From: Manduca sexta
Taxonomy: Eukaryota > Arthropoda > Insecta > Lepidoptera > Sphingidae
Length of the DNA: 64,000 nt
Direction: 5' to 3'
NCBI RefSeq assembly: GCF_014839805.1
Contig: NC_051118.1
Location: 9,416,391-9,480,390 of the forward strand
How positions within the stretch are numbered: position 1 is the stretch's first letter; each line of letters starts with the position of its first letter. Under the pieces are notes generated by a model that made no database searches, had not been told where the DNA came from, and saw only the letters and a list, made by a program, of their open reading frames with translations. The position numbers and the translations under genes were made by a program. Positions 46,501 to 60,500 of the stretch are shown piece after piece.

Positions 46501-49500
46501 CGCGGTAGATCTGAATATTACGGTTAAAAAAACATTACTGTAATAATTCAATTGCTGCAGAATACCATTTAGTTTTAATATTATGGTTCATCTGATGAAG
46601 ACTCTTTGTTAGGGAGTTACGTAATCAGGGAAATTATTAAGAAACAGCTTCTGAAAATAATAACGTGTATTGCAGTTCAAAATAACTAATATACACGCCT
46701 TTTTCTGCAGTTAAGCAGCACTGTGTAAGCAATATTATATTTAAAAGACTTTATAGACAGCTTAACCGGCAATTACGAAGGAGAAAACCTGTTAGAACTT
46801 AGGAGTATTAAATAAAATCAACATAAAGATGAACCATTACCTCTTGACAGTTGTAATGCACCGCGCTACAGACGCTGATGATGGAGAGGTTTTGAGGCCG
46901 GTTGAGCAGTAGTGTGACAATTTGGCGCTCCGACATCCACTCCGTCCACCGCACGTACCACGCTGGGAAACGAATTTTTGTCGCTATGATTTTTTTTTCA
47001 TCTACTTATATTCCGATTTAAAAGCTAGAACGTAGAATAATAATTGTGAAATGCAACAGTGAAGTAATTCTCAGAGGTGATCACCTTTCGTGTTAATTGT
47101 TCAATCATTAACAAAATACAGTCCAGTCACAAAAAGACAGTTGAAACAAGACTTTCTTTTGTAATAATCCTCGATTTTTTAATTGCATTCACTTTACTGA
47201 TAGGTTACCAAATAGGCTGGGGTTATAGAGAACAACTCACATTTGTCGACCGGTGGTCCGAAGTTTATCGCGTTAGGGAACAGGAACTTGGGCGTCTTGA
47301 GGCTCACCACGTACACTGTCACCACCGGGTTGTTCGTGTTTACCTGCAAACAATAGTATAGTTTAGTTAATTGGTAGATCTTAAGTATTTCATATAATGT
47401 ATGTATGATAGTGATTAAATGGAACAATAATTCGTACAGCTATCTACGAGTCGATATCGAAGATAAAACAAGTGAAAGAAGTAAAATGTGCGAAGTGCAC
47501 AAAAAATAATTACAGAATTTCAAACTTGATCTAAAAAGAAAAAACTTTATGCTGTCCTATTACGTTAAGACCTTAAGCTCTTAGAGGCTTAAGGTCATGT
47601 TTTCTATACAACCCATTACAATAACACCTCACCTTAGGGTACCTCAGCGTCCGTATAGTAGGATACGCTGGCGGCTCTGGTTGGTCCAATCCATACCACG
47701 GATACTTGTACTGCTGGACTTGCGTGTCGTTGTACGTGAGGTACATCAGCGTCTGGCCGTCAGGGCTGAACCAGAGCGCCCTGTCCAGCCGCAGCACTTC
47801 TGTCTCGTAGAGGAAGTCAGGGACGCCATTAAAGACCACTCCTGGGACGCCTGAAATGGTTTATATTGGTATATAGATGATGGTATAAATGTAAGAGACG
47901 TTGGAACCAATTGGAAAAATTTAATAAAACATTTCAATCCTTAACTTGGATTAATGTTAAGAATAAACTAATTGAAATAAGGTCATTTGTATCTAATACC
48001 TATATATGTGAAACAAACTTTATTCCCATTGCCCATTATTATAGATCCGAAGGTAGTAAATGGGATTGTGTCTAAAACCCAGCTGATAGAAAGCCTGTGA
48101 TTACGACAAATTTGATTGTATTCAAATATAATTAACTACGAAGAGCTGAAAAGTCCCTTTGCTGGCTTGAATAAATCGCTGCATTTCTTAGAATACATCA
48201 GAATCTGTGAATTCGTACCGTTCTTAGTGATTCTGCAGACGAGCGTTTTGAGCACCCTTGGCTTATAATAGATATCATTATCGTGCACGAACACGAGGCT
48301 GGAGCCAACGGGAGACCACTCCGCGTACTGCAGCAGAGGGGCTGTACGGTCATCCTCCACTGGAGATATGGGGATTTTGTTCCTGGGAATTGAGAAGATA
48401 GCCTAAGAATTAAACTTTGTAGTTGCAAATAGTTCCTACATTTAACATGAACACTTGTTTCGATTGCGAGATTTGCAATTTCTTTTTATTCAATGAATTG
48501 AAAAAATGGTTCTCTTTCTGATTTCTATTCTTATTTCTCTTCCTCAGCTAAATTATATTTCGTTTCTCATGGAAGAGGAAGATGATACAAAGAGGAAATT
48601 GGTAAAAAATTAAAACCCTTTATCAATAAAGTAGGACTGTCTGCGCACTGCACGCGCAGAAACAGGGTATAATGGTGATATTGAAGCTCGTATGAGATTG
48701 ATGAGTAGCTCACCTGTTTATGACGTCATACACGTGGTACCTGGCCAGCCGAGCGTGTCGCCAGCCGGGCCGCACGTCGGAGATCAGAAGCACGAACTTC
48801 AGATCCGCGGACACTTTGAAGTCCACTGCATTTAGCTCCCTCTGTTGGAAAATTTGACTATGAATAAAATGCTGGTGCTGGTTAGAACGAATGTAGTAAA
48901 ATATAAGAAGAAATAAAAATTCGAAGGTTTGAGAAATTTTTTAGACATAGATGTTATGATGTTTGTTAAAGGTAAAAACAATATTTTTTTTAAATTGGTT
49001 CAAAGACCATACCTGCGTAATAAGCAACTTTTTATTCAAATACTATGCTCCCAATCCCATAAGAAATAATTGTTTCCTAACAAGATTTTAAAATAGATGC
49101 CGCTGGCGTCGAACAGATACAACTATGTATGACTACAGTAATTTAGGAACTTTTGTAGTACTGAAAAGGCTTTACACGCGGGCTACACGTGTGTAACACC
49201 TAAGTCATAAAATGAATTTATTTAGTATTCTAGACTTAGCGGTTAGATTACGTTATAGAGGTAGTGGCCATGCTGTAGACAGTTTTGTCTCCGGCATAGA
49301 TAAGCATATTCGATCGCGTTAGCAGTCAAAGTACCTACTTACTCATAATATGTTTTAATAGTAAATGCATCACTATTTTACATGTAAGTGTTGACATCCT
49401 AAATTTTTCATCATATTTATTAACTTATTGATATATTTCTTTGTTTCTCCGGGTGTGTTTTACGAAGGTAGACTCTAGAAGTAAACACTACATCATTTTG

Positions 49501-52500
49501 TAAACCTAACCTAACCTGTCTAAATCGTTTCCCGCCATTTTTAAAACTAACAGATTACCGCAAACGTTAAAAGCATTCAAAACTGTTTACACGCCTTAAA
49601 TACATAAAACATCCATCACCAATGATTGTTGAAACCATTTTACATTAATTGCGCCTTCGGCAAACAAACGGCGCGGTGCGAAATGTCATGAACAACTGTT
49701 CGGACAAAAATCGGCGGCCATTTTTAAAATTAATAAACACGAGCGCCAGTGGATTTATGCGGCGTTTAAAAATGTTTTCGTTTCGGTTAGCCGGGCTGCC
49801 AGTTGACGGTGTTTTTTTTAGATTAGTCAGTTTTTGTAATCGGTTGGTAATACCTTCACATAGGATTTTGGAACTATAATTATTTTTTCTTTTTATAGCA
49901 GTTTTTAAACTATATATATTTATAGCGGTAGGTATTTATGTCTTGCAATGTAAGATAAAAGTTCAGCACTATTATTAAAATTCAACCATAATTAAATCTA
50001 CTCTATAACTTTATAATGAGTTAATGATTTAAAGTTCATGTTTAAGGACAACCATCGTTTTGATGATCACTACTTGTACTAGGTAGTACATATGGTAATT
50101 TTTTTATTGTAGTGGTAGATAAAGAGTTGGGGGCTTATCGAATAAGCTTATCACCCGATTAGAAGTGAACACTGTGAGAAAAACTGATGTTTGTAAGAAA
50201 TAAAATAAGAAATTGAATCTTTTATAGCATACGGAGACAGTTCTGAATCAATAACGCTGCTTTTATCTCGAAACAAGACTTGACCAGACGATCTAACTTG
50301 ATAAGCAAGACGACCGTCCATAAACAAAAACATCTTAAATTTTAGATTGCAAGCAGCGTGGTATTTCACTGCGCCCGTTATTTCTGACAGAACACAAGAT
50401 GAGAAAAATCTATGATTATTCAGATGTCAAACTTGGCAACCCTAGCGTTCCAGCGACATTACCCGCCTGAATGCATTTTGTTTTACGGAAAATTGTATGC
50501 GTTTAGAAAATTGCACCGATTTGTCATTACAATTGTTTTCATTATTTAGTTGCATTGTATGGATTTAGTTTTAATAAATAACACCCATTCCAGAAGCAGA
50601 TTTTATATTTGTGTAATTTATATTTGTGTCGGTGTAATTGTACTGAGATGGGATTGCAGCGCTGAGGTTTTGGGTTCGATTGTCGGGTTGGGTAGATGAG
50701 GTTATTATGCTTCGTATCACGAAGTCTGTAATTTGCGCCCGATAAGGCGATAAATTCTCCCCTATCACATCATGGGACGGAAAATACACGGCAAAAAGCC
50801 CTTCGAACCCTAGCTTCACTGCCCCTGGCTATATTTTTCGAAGATAAAAAAGGCGCGGGTGTGCATTTACACACATGCCATGAATATTCATTTATCCACT
50901 GTTATTTTGTGTTGTTTTCTTGTTGTTTTTGCGACGTTATTTGATTGCTCGCTGAGGCGGTGCAAATGAAGTGTAAATAAAGTTTATACCAATATAAAAA
51001 TTTTCCTTTTCTTAGGGGTAGGGAGATGGTACATTTCACCAGATATTTCAGGTCCCATGTAAAAGGACTCGACCTATATCAATTTACGAGGCATATTTCC
51101 AGACTCTGGGTTTTTTTTTTTTTTATTTAATTCACAAAACTGATGTTCAAACATATTACATGCTATAAATAAAAGGTATGAAACAATACAATAATATTTG
51201 ACATCTACTAGATGTGAATCCGACATGCATTAGGTATTCTTAGTGAGACACTTAAATAATATTAAACAAGTTAGTGCTTAAATTAGATCGTAAAATTATA
51301 CAAATTACTAAATTTTAAAGAAAAAAAAATGTATAATAAGGATGAATTATTCTTTTTATCCCTAAGTAATTAACTTATTGAGTTTCGATCTTATTGAGGC
51401 TACAGAACCAGTGAAGATATCAATATCATTACGAATGTTATTGGCAAATGACAACATGCGAGAAACAGGTGAAAAATAACCCAAGTTTGTTCGGCTATAC
51501 GGCAGAACAAACGTTTTTCTATGTATCAACCGGCAGCTATCGCGAGGTATGCAGACTCCTACTTTCACTAAAAGCTCAGGGGATTCGATTAATCCATTAA
51601 TTAATTTGAACATATAAATAATATCCAGGATTTTTCTACGGGTTTTAAGGATTTCATTTTATAGTGATTCAACCGAGATTCGTACGAGTTAAATATTCGA
51701 CAACCATTGTCGGTGTAACACAATTGGTATAAAAATCTTTTCTGGACACGCTCAATGCGGTCTGAGTGAACTTGATAAAATGGATTCCAAACCGTACTGC
51801 AATATTCCAGTATACTTCGTATAATGCTGTTATAAATAGAAATTGTGAGATGGGGTTCTTTAAAAATTTTCATTTCTCTAACAATGAATCCTGATAATTT
51901 TGATGCTCTTTTAATGATGTGATCATAATGACTCCTGAAATTTAAATTGCTATCTACTAAAATACCGAGGTCTCTAATAGTTTGGACCTCTTGAAGCGGA
52001 ATGTTGTTTAATAAGTAAGAAGTGCTATATGAATTACTTTTCCTAGTAAATTTGATAAAATAACATTTATTTTGATTTAGTGTCATGCTATTCTTTGTGC
52101 ACCAAGTACTTACAGCATCTATATCTAATTGAAGCTGAGTTATGTCATGTGCGTTGTTAATAGTTCTGTATATTTTTAAATCATCAGCAAAAAGTTTATA
52201 TTTTGAATTAATAATTCTGCCCAAATCATTAATAAATACTATAAAGAACAATGGCCCTAGGTGAGACCCTTGAGGAACCCCGGATGGTATAAAACACTGT
52301 TTGGATTTGAACCCCTTAACATACACAAGTTGCGAACGATTTTTCAAATACGATTCGCACCACCTCAGTAAAGACCCATGAACACCCATAGCTTCCAGTT
52401 TAGCAATAAGTAAGTTATGATCAACTAGGTCAAAAGCTTTCTTAAAATCTGCATATAATGCATGAACTTCTTTACCGCTATCAATAGCAGAAGATATATA

Positions 52501-54471
52501 CGAGATATACTCAACTAGATTGGTTGCCGTTGATTTTTTGGGACGAAAACCGTGTTGATTATCGTCTAAAACACTTTTAAAGTGAGAAAACATTTTCTTC
52601 TGAACTAAGGATTCTAGAATTTTACCACACGCTGAAAGAATAGATATTGGTCTATAGTTAGACACATTATCAGCATCACCAGATTTAAAAATTGGCGTAA
52701 TGTGTGCAATTTTCCATTGATTAGGAAACACACCCTGAGATAGAGAACAATTGAATATTATAGCTAGAGGACCAGCTAGATTGACAGCACACTTTCTGAG
52801 GAACAGTGGAGGAATTGAGTCAGGTCCTGGTCCTTTATCACAATTTAGAGAAAGTAAAAAATCCTGAATTTCTTTCACTTCAATTTTACAAGTACTGAAA
52901 GTATTGCAATTATGAGGCATAGACGAAACTATATCCGAGACATTGTTATTGCTGTTAAAATGCGTGTAAATGGATAAAAAGTGATCAGAAAATAAGTTAC
53001 AAATTTCTTCACCACCCCTTGCAATTTTTGTATCATTTAAAGTCATTTTATTAGGTACTAGCTTTTGCTCGCGGCTCCGCCTGCGTTATAAAGTTTTTCA
53101 GGCTAAAGTTTTCCATTATAAAAGTAGTAGTTTCCCGGGAGCCTATGTTCTTCCCAGGGTCCCAAACTGTCTCCATACCAAATTTCTTCTTAATACGTTG
53201 GGTAGTTTTTGAGTTTAAGACGTTCAGGCAGACGGATGCAGCGGGGGACTTTGTTTTATAATATATTTTTTTAGAACTTTTTAAGAGGGATAATCCCGTC
53301 ATACATCATTGTTGCATAACATTAACCGTTTACGCAGCGCACGCAACAGAAGCTCTCAAAACTAATAAATTGTCCCCGTATTTGCAACACGTTTCATTAC
53401 TGCTCCGCTCCTATTGGTCATAGCGTGATGATATACAGCCTATAGCACCCCACAAATAAAGGGCTATCCAACACAACGAATTTTTCAGTTCAAACTGGTA
53501 GTTCCTGAGATTAGCCATTACTGCTCCGCTCCTATTGGTCATAGCGTGATGATATATAACTTAGAGCACTCCACGAACATAGGGCTATCCAACGCAAAAA
53601 TATTTTTTCAGTTTGGACCGGTAGTTCCAGAGATTAGCCATTACTGCTCCGCTCCTATTGCGTATAGCGTGATGATATATAGCCTATAGCAATCCACGAA
53701 TAAAGGGCTATCCAACGCAAAAAGAATTTTTCAGTTTGGACCGGTAGTTCCAGAGATTAGCCATTACTGCTCCGCTCCTATTGGGTGTAGCGTGATGATA
53801 TATAGCCTACAGCACTCCATGAACAAAGGGCTATCCAAAGCAAAAAGAATTTTTCAGTTTGGACTGGTAGTTCCTGAGATTAGCGCGTTCAAACAAACAA
53901 ACAAACTCTTCAGCTTTATATAATAGTATAGAAGTATAGATAGTATAGAGTATAGATGTCGCAGTAGTCAAAGTTGCGTTAATGATGAGATGTGTATTCG
54001 TCTGCCAAGTTTGAATTTCCCGCCCTCTAAATTCGCCGCCCGGGGCACGGGCCCTGGCTTGCCCCCCCCCCCCTAGATCCGGGGCTGACTGAGAGTGTTA
54101 TAAACGTAAGAGTAGACAAATATAATGAGAAAGCTTCGAACTGCTAAGCTATCGGGAGTTACACGTGTTATTGTGAGTCAACCATAAAAGATAGACATAT
54201 GCTGTCGTGGGATATTTTTTACATAATTTTAAGGAGAACATTTCCGTCATACATGATTTCTGTGTAGCTTTAACCATTAAGGTTGCACACGCGACGGAAG
54301 CTTAAAAATGGAATAACTTCTCCCGTTTTCCCAACATTTACCTTCACTGCTCTGCTCCTATTAATTGTAGCGTGATGAAAAGTATACTATAACCAGCACA
54401 GGAGTATGACAAATAATTGTACCAAGTTTCGTTAAAATCCGTCGAGTAGTTTTTGTTTCTATAACGGTTAT

Positions 54472-54508
<37 letters not shown>

Positions 54509-57500
54509 AATTTTACTAATTGCATTTTTGGCATCAGTATCAATCCCTAATCACCCCCTGATAGTTATTTTGGAAATATATTTCATGTACAGAATTGACC
54601 TCTCTACAGATTTATTATAAGTATAGATGTAGTGATTCCCGATGCGTTTGTTTTTAAAATGTCTCCAGACATATTTAGGATTTTGATGAAGATGTGCAAC
54701 TATATTTTTTTTAAACTTAGTGTAACAGTCTTTTATTAACAAGTCACAGCGCTGTCTCAGACACTCAAATGTTAGTTTATCTCTGGGATTTTGATACCTT
54801 TTGTATAATTTATGATATTTGGCCTTTTCTTTAATGACCCTTATTAGTGCTCTACTATACCATACCGGGTAGCGTTCATCACTTGGTTTAGTAAGTGGTG
54901 TATACTCTTTAACAATTGGCAAAAGAATATCGTAAAAACTACATAGCATTTCGTTGAAGTCGGTAATAGAATCCCACTGATTAGACCAATTAATTTCAGA
55001 TAATTTTATATTAACAGCTTCATAATTGCAGAGGTAAAAATTCAAGTAAGGGACTTTATTTTGAACTGAAGGAGTATTACGCTTAGAGGAAACCGAAATA
55101 TTCAAAGCTGGATGATGCTGATCGATGGGCAAAAGCGGCAGCGTGGTGTGATTTACCGACAAATTATCACTATTGCTAAGAACTAAGTCCAAAATACGAT
55201 TTGAAGCATTGACTATTGTATTGAATTGGGAGAGATTATTAAATGCAAGCATGTCTAAAAACATATTTTCTTCATTATTACCAGAGCTTCTGGGGACTGG
55301 AAAGGCAGAATCCGCATTATGTTCCCAACAAATGCTGCCCATATTGAAATCTCCTATCAAAAAGTTAATAGAATTTTGTTTGCACTTCTTGTTAATAACT
55401 TCTGTAAAATTATCAAAGAGTGTATCAATATATTCCTGTTTGATAGGAGGTGGTATATAAACTGTACAAATATTTATGGCTAAGCCATCGTCACTTTTAA
55501 TTGTTAACCATAATTCCTCACAACGCGATTCCCAATTGAGTCTCCGGGAACATTCGTATTTGTCTAGAACCGCAACTAAAACTCCCCCACCATCTTTTTT
55601 CGTTAACGAAGATATCGTAGATGATCTATCACGTCTAAATACTCTATAGCGGTTATCTATAATTTCGTGGTCGAACACTGTGTCATTAAGCCAGCTTTCA
55701 GTTATAATAATTATATCATAATCAACATTTAAAGCAGCAGTGTAAAAAGCCTCTGTTTTGGTTCTCAAGCCTCTAACATTCTGGTAATAAATTTTAAACT
55801 TAAATTTTATTGGATTTTACACATATCATCTTGCAAATGTTGTGTTTTTATTACATTTTAGTTACAGAGCATCTAAGCAATCAAAATGTTACATCTTTTC
55901 TTACAAATATACGTCCATTTCGAACCCATACAAAGGTATACTTCTTTTCTTTGGCAGCAATTCTTGTTGCAGCGTGTAGTTTCTTATTTAACAGGGACAA
56001 ATTTTCTGTAACGTAAATTGATTTTTTTTCCCCTCCAAAACCAATATGGCTAGTATTCAGTTTTTCGGAAGAATTTTTCTTATTGTAATTTCTTACTGCA
56101 GCAAGCAGATTATCCCGAATGCGAGGACTGATAAACTTGATGACAATGCTGCGCGGACGATTTGAATCTATGTTCAGTTTCGCAACTCTGTGAAAGCACT
56201 GGATCTCGTTGTCATGGACTTCATTACCCACCACTTTTCCCAGCTGTTTTATGATAGTTAGCAAGTTTTCATTTTTGTGTTCAGGAATGCATTGCAATTC
56301 AACATTGCTCTCGCGTGCTATTTGATCAAACTGATTCAATCTCCCATCTAAATCCTTTACTTGAGCACTTAATGCCGCATTATCTTTAATGATATCCGTA
56401 ATAAATTTGCTATTTTTTCCGTTCAGTTCTTCTTGTGTATCAAAAACATCAGATAAAAAATTAACTGTCTTTTTAAACTCTTCTAAGTCATTGCGCATTG
56501 AAGAAAATCTTGACGATAAGTCACTCACATCTTTTTGAACAGATTTTAAGGTATTTTCAAATTTCCCTAAGGCAATTTTCTGACTATCTAATTTATCATT
56601 CATCTCATGGCGTAATTTGCGAATTTCGGTAAGGATTAAATCCTGTAGGTTTACTTCTGTGGAAATGCCCGCTTCCGGAGATGTTGCTGACGGTGACTTC
56701 TCATCTTGGGTATGCCTATGACTAGGTATTGACTTGACTTGACTAGAGGATCGGGATACAGTAGAAGCTATTAAGACCGGTTTTGTAGCCAAATGATCAG
56801 TATGGGCACTTTGCCCTTTGGCATGGACTGGAGTATTAGTATTGTCCAGTTTAGGGCGGTGAGAGACACAATTTGGACAAATCCATTTAGCCCTAGGTGT
56901 CGATGCTTGATCATATATTACGCATTCTAGGTGATATTGAAGGGCACATCTGCCATTACTGCATTTAATTCTCTTTTGTGTTACGAGAATAGTCGCATTA
57001 CAGGCAGCGCAATTCATCGTTATTTAATGATAAATTTAAGTATATATAAAAAAAGAAGAAAAAAAAAAATATATATATAGAAACGAAAAAATAATTATTT
57101 AAACTGGACTCGAACTTCGTTATGCGAACGCTGAACTGATCTTCTTATAAACACTGCTACGAAGATTCCGACGACCAGTGCCAAAATTAAAGTATTCAAT
57201 TGCAGTCGTTTGGATAACAATTCTAGTAAAGTACAAGTGACAAAAAAAAAAAATCCAGTTCACCCGCACCACATAAATTGCAAAGTCACTTTAATATTGT
57301 TTATTTAAATATTAGAGTATTATAGTCACAATTCACACGTTAAACACCTTCACATGTGCCACGTAAAATCAATTGGTTAATTCCACTTTACGGCTCTTGC
57401 AAAAGTAATGTTAATTCAATATTAAAATTTTACTATTCACGGAGCTGCAAAATATATGTCTTCACTATTTGACGTTCTTTGACGTGTTGATTTGACGTTC

Positions 57501-60500
57501 TTTGACGTGAATTATACTGAATAAAAAACCCAATCACTCGATCTGGGGTTTAAACCTGGGACCTGAGTGGTGTTGTAACGCTCGCTTTACAGTTTTTAGT
57601 GCTTTAGTCCAGTTTGTAATAATACAAAGTTTTCCAAATAACTTTGTTATAATATTTCTAACTCCTCTCTATCTTTCTATTTGATTAATTTCGTTGAGAG
57701 ATAAAGACAGACGAGTGTTCCCTGAGCCCAGCTTCACCGCTCGGTGTCATAAAATGCGTGCCACCGATCCTGACTCACAGGAGTTGTATAGGTGGGTGTG
57801 AGGGCGGAAAAGCCTTTAAATTATAACTCATCTAATTTGCTTTAGAATAAAAACAAATAAAAAAGTCTTTTATTTCTTGCACATTAAATAAATACATATT
57901 ATATCACTTTCTTATATTATGTACCTAAATCACAAGTTTATTTTATTATTAGAGTTTTTAATTATTACTATATTTACGTTAGTTTTATACATATATTATT
58001 GTATTATTTTTATATATTTTAATTTATTAATTTAATTTAATTTTTAATATTTAATATCTGCTTTAGAATAATAATATATTATTATCAGCAATCAATAATA
58101 TAAGCCCTGTATTATATACTGACGCCTTCCTGGGCACGGGCCTCTGCTATTACCGAGAGGGATTAAGCCTTAGTCCACCACGCTGGCCTAGTGCGGATTA
58201 AACTTCCACACACTCAAAATTCCAATAGAGAACTTCTCAGATAATGCCAATTTTCTCTGGATATTTTCTTTCACCGTCAAAGCAAGATAATTCATAAAAA
58301 ATACACACATAATTTCGAAAAGATAAAGTATAGCCTTGGTTTAGAATATTATGTTTTATCTAGTATTTTCTTCATAAATGTTTATTGTAATCTTGAGAAA
58401 ATAAATGTCTTTACCCGTATATCTTGTTAAAACCTCCAGTCTAGCTCCCACACTACGGTTATGTCATAATAGCTTTATTGTTACAAATGCGGTTAGCTCT
58501 GTTCGCTTAGTGTTACTCGTGGAAATAAAGTTAACATTTAATATTCTGCCTTATTACGTTATTATCGTTGTTGTGTTTGAGTTGTGGAAGTTTTGCTTCG
58601 GTTTTGTTGCTTTGTATTGTATTTTACTAATTTATGTTTGACGCTTCGTTCGCGTAAATCTGACCTTAATGGTTTTTAGGGGAAGAATTTTTATAACTAG
58701 AACTAGCCGTATCTGAGTTATTAGAACCTGGGTAAATGGAAATTAAGGACCAACGTAAGTTGAACCTTATCTCGGAATCGAACCGTAAGGCCATACCCAT
58801 GATCATTAGATTACTCAGTATTTTGAACTATGACAAATTTAAAAAGGTTTAGAATGTTTACATCACTCTTCTGGAAAGTTGTGTTTTTGCACTTATATTA
58901 GTACTAGCTTTTGCCCGCGGCTCCGCCCGCGTTATAAAGTTTTTCAGGCTAAAGTTTTCCGTTATAAAAGTAGTAGTTTCGCGGGAGCCTATGTTCTTCC
59001 CAGGGTCTCAAACTGTCTCCATACCAAATTTCATCTTAATACGTTGGGTAGTTTTTGAGTTTAACACGTTTAGGCAGACGGATGCAGCGGGGGACTTTGT
59101 TTTATAATATATTTTTTAGAGCTTTTTAAGAGGAACAATCGCGTCATACATCATTGTTGCATAACTTTAACCGTTTACGCAGCGCACGCAACGGACGCTC
59201 TCAAAACTAATAAATTGTCCCCGTTTTTGCAACATGTTTCATTACTGCTCCGCTCCTATTGGTCATAGCGTGATGATATATAACTTAGAGCACTCCACAA
59301 ACAAAGGGCTATCCAATGCAAAAATATTTTTTCAATTTGGACCGGTAGTTCCTGAGATTAGCTTTTACTGCTCCGCTCCTATTGGGTATAGCGTAATGAT
59401 ATATAGCCTATAGCGCTCCACGAACAAAGGGCTATCCAACGAAAAAAGATTTTTTCAGTTTGGACCGGTAGTTCCTGAGATTAGCCATTACTGCTCCGCT
59501 CCTATTGGGTATAGCGTGATGATATATAGCCTATAGCACTTCACGAACAAAGGGCTATCCAACGCAAAAAGATTTTTTCAATTTGGACCGGTAGTTCCTG
59601 AGATTAGCCATTACTGCTCCGCTCCTATTCGGTATAGCGTGATGATATATAGCCTATAGCACTCCACGAACAAAGGGCTATCCAACGCAAAAAGAATTTT
59701 TCAGTTTGGATCGGTAGTTCCTGAGATTAGCGCGTTCAAACAAACAAACAAACAAACAAACTCTTCAGCTTTATATAATAGTATAGATATATATTTATAA
59801 CTTGGTTAGTATAACGCATATTTTTCAGTTTTATAATAAAAAGAAGCCCAAAATGTTTAGTATAAAGAATCATAAAGAGACCGAAGGAGTATAAAATTTT
59901 TATGTCGACGATATCGACTTATACGTAGGGCGATTAACCATCTCGCGTTGTTGCGGCTTACGGAGAAAGCCACATTTGAACAAATTCCAAATCAGGTCTC
60001 TTTTAGGTATGCTGATGACCTTATACCACACAGTATGTTTTTTCTATAGTCTTTTCTAGGAGTTGAGAGGATCGTCTAGGCTCTGGTTATGCTTATATCA
60101 CGATCAGAGGTTTTGGACCACGCCATTATAACCTAGTCTCAGACAGTAAAGCATTACGCTCACAAAAGGTTGATTACTTCATAGCAGAATGATAAGTTGA
60201 GCAATTCACTCGCCTATTAATAACGGCTAAAACTACCCCCAGATAAACCCATAGCTTATTACAAAACCCTGCAACACCAACAAGAATTTAGAAGTTAAAA
60301 TCTTTGCATGCTATGATATGAAATTGTGAGGAAGTTGATACGCGACGCTATCATGTCGTCACGGCAGGTCGCATAACAGAAAACCAATTTATTAACACCC
60401 AAAACACTTACACAACTTTTATTCAAAATCCCACAAAATCCAGCAAAACAAACCATTAAGCACGGTAACACTGTATACAAAATGGCGCCGTCCGGATCGA

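Larger units (their letters stand above)
51362..55810 (-). pseudogene. LINE ORF2: AP-type endonuclease plus reverse transcriptase, disrupted
   Basis: The endonuclease segment (to ~54640) shows YYQNVRGLRTKTEAFY, IIIITESWLND, FLIGDFN and a late DQHHPAL, the usual AP-endonuclease landmarks. The RT segment (53046-51601) shows ILESLVQKKM, HGFRPKKSTATNLVEY, ALYADFKKAFDLVDH, SGVPQGSHLGPLFF and the catalytic FADD box (KLFADDLKIY). The two are separated only by the Helitron insertion, and removing it would restore one frame. Past the RT, the frame slips at about 51650: the C-terminal part (MFKLINGLIESPELL...) continues in another frame to 51362. Confidence 0.9.
51111..57520 (-). mobile_element. Jockey/CR1-type LINE, nearly full length but inactivated
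   Basis: On the minus strand: 5' region up to about 57520, ORF1 (57017-55881), ORF2 with endonuclease and reverse transcriptase (about 55810-51362), then a 3'UTR ending in a poly(A) run seen as T's at 51111-51125. It sits in a DPP-like intron in the same orientation as the gene. ORF2 is interrupted by a composite Helitron at 53058-54627 and has a frameshift near 51650, so the copy cannot be autonomous. ORF1 is intact and substitutions look few, so the insertion is fairly young. Confidence 0.9.
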
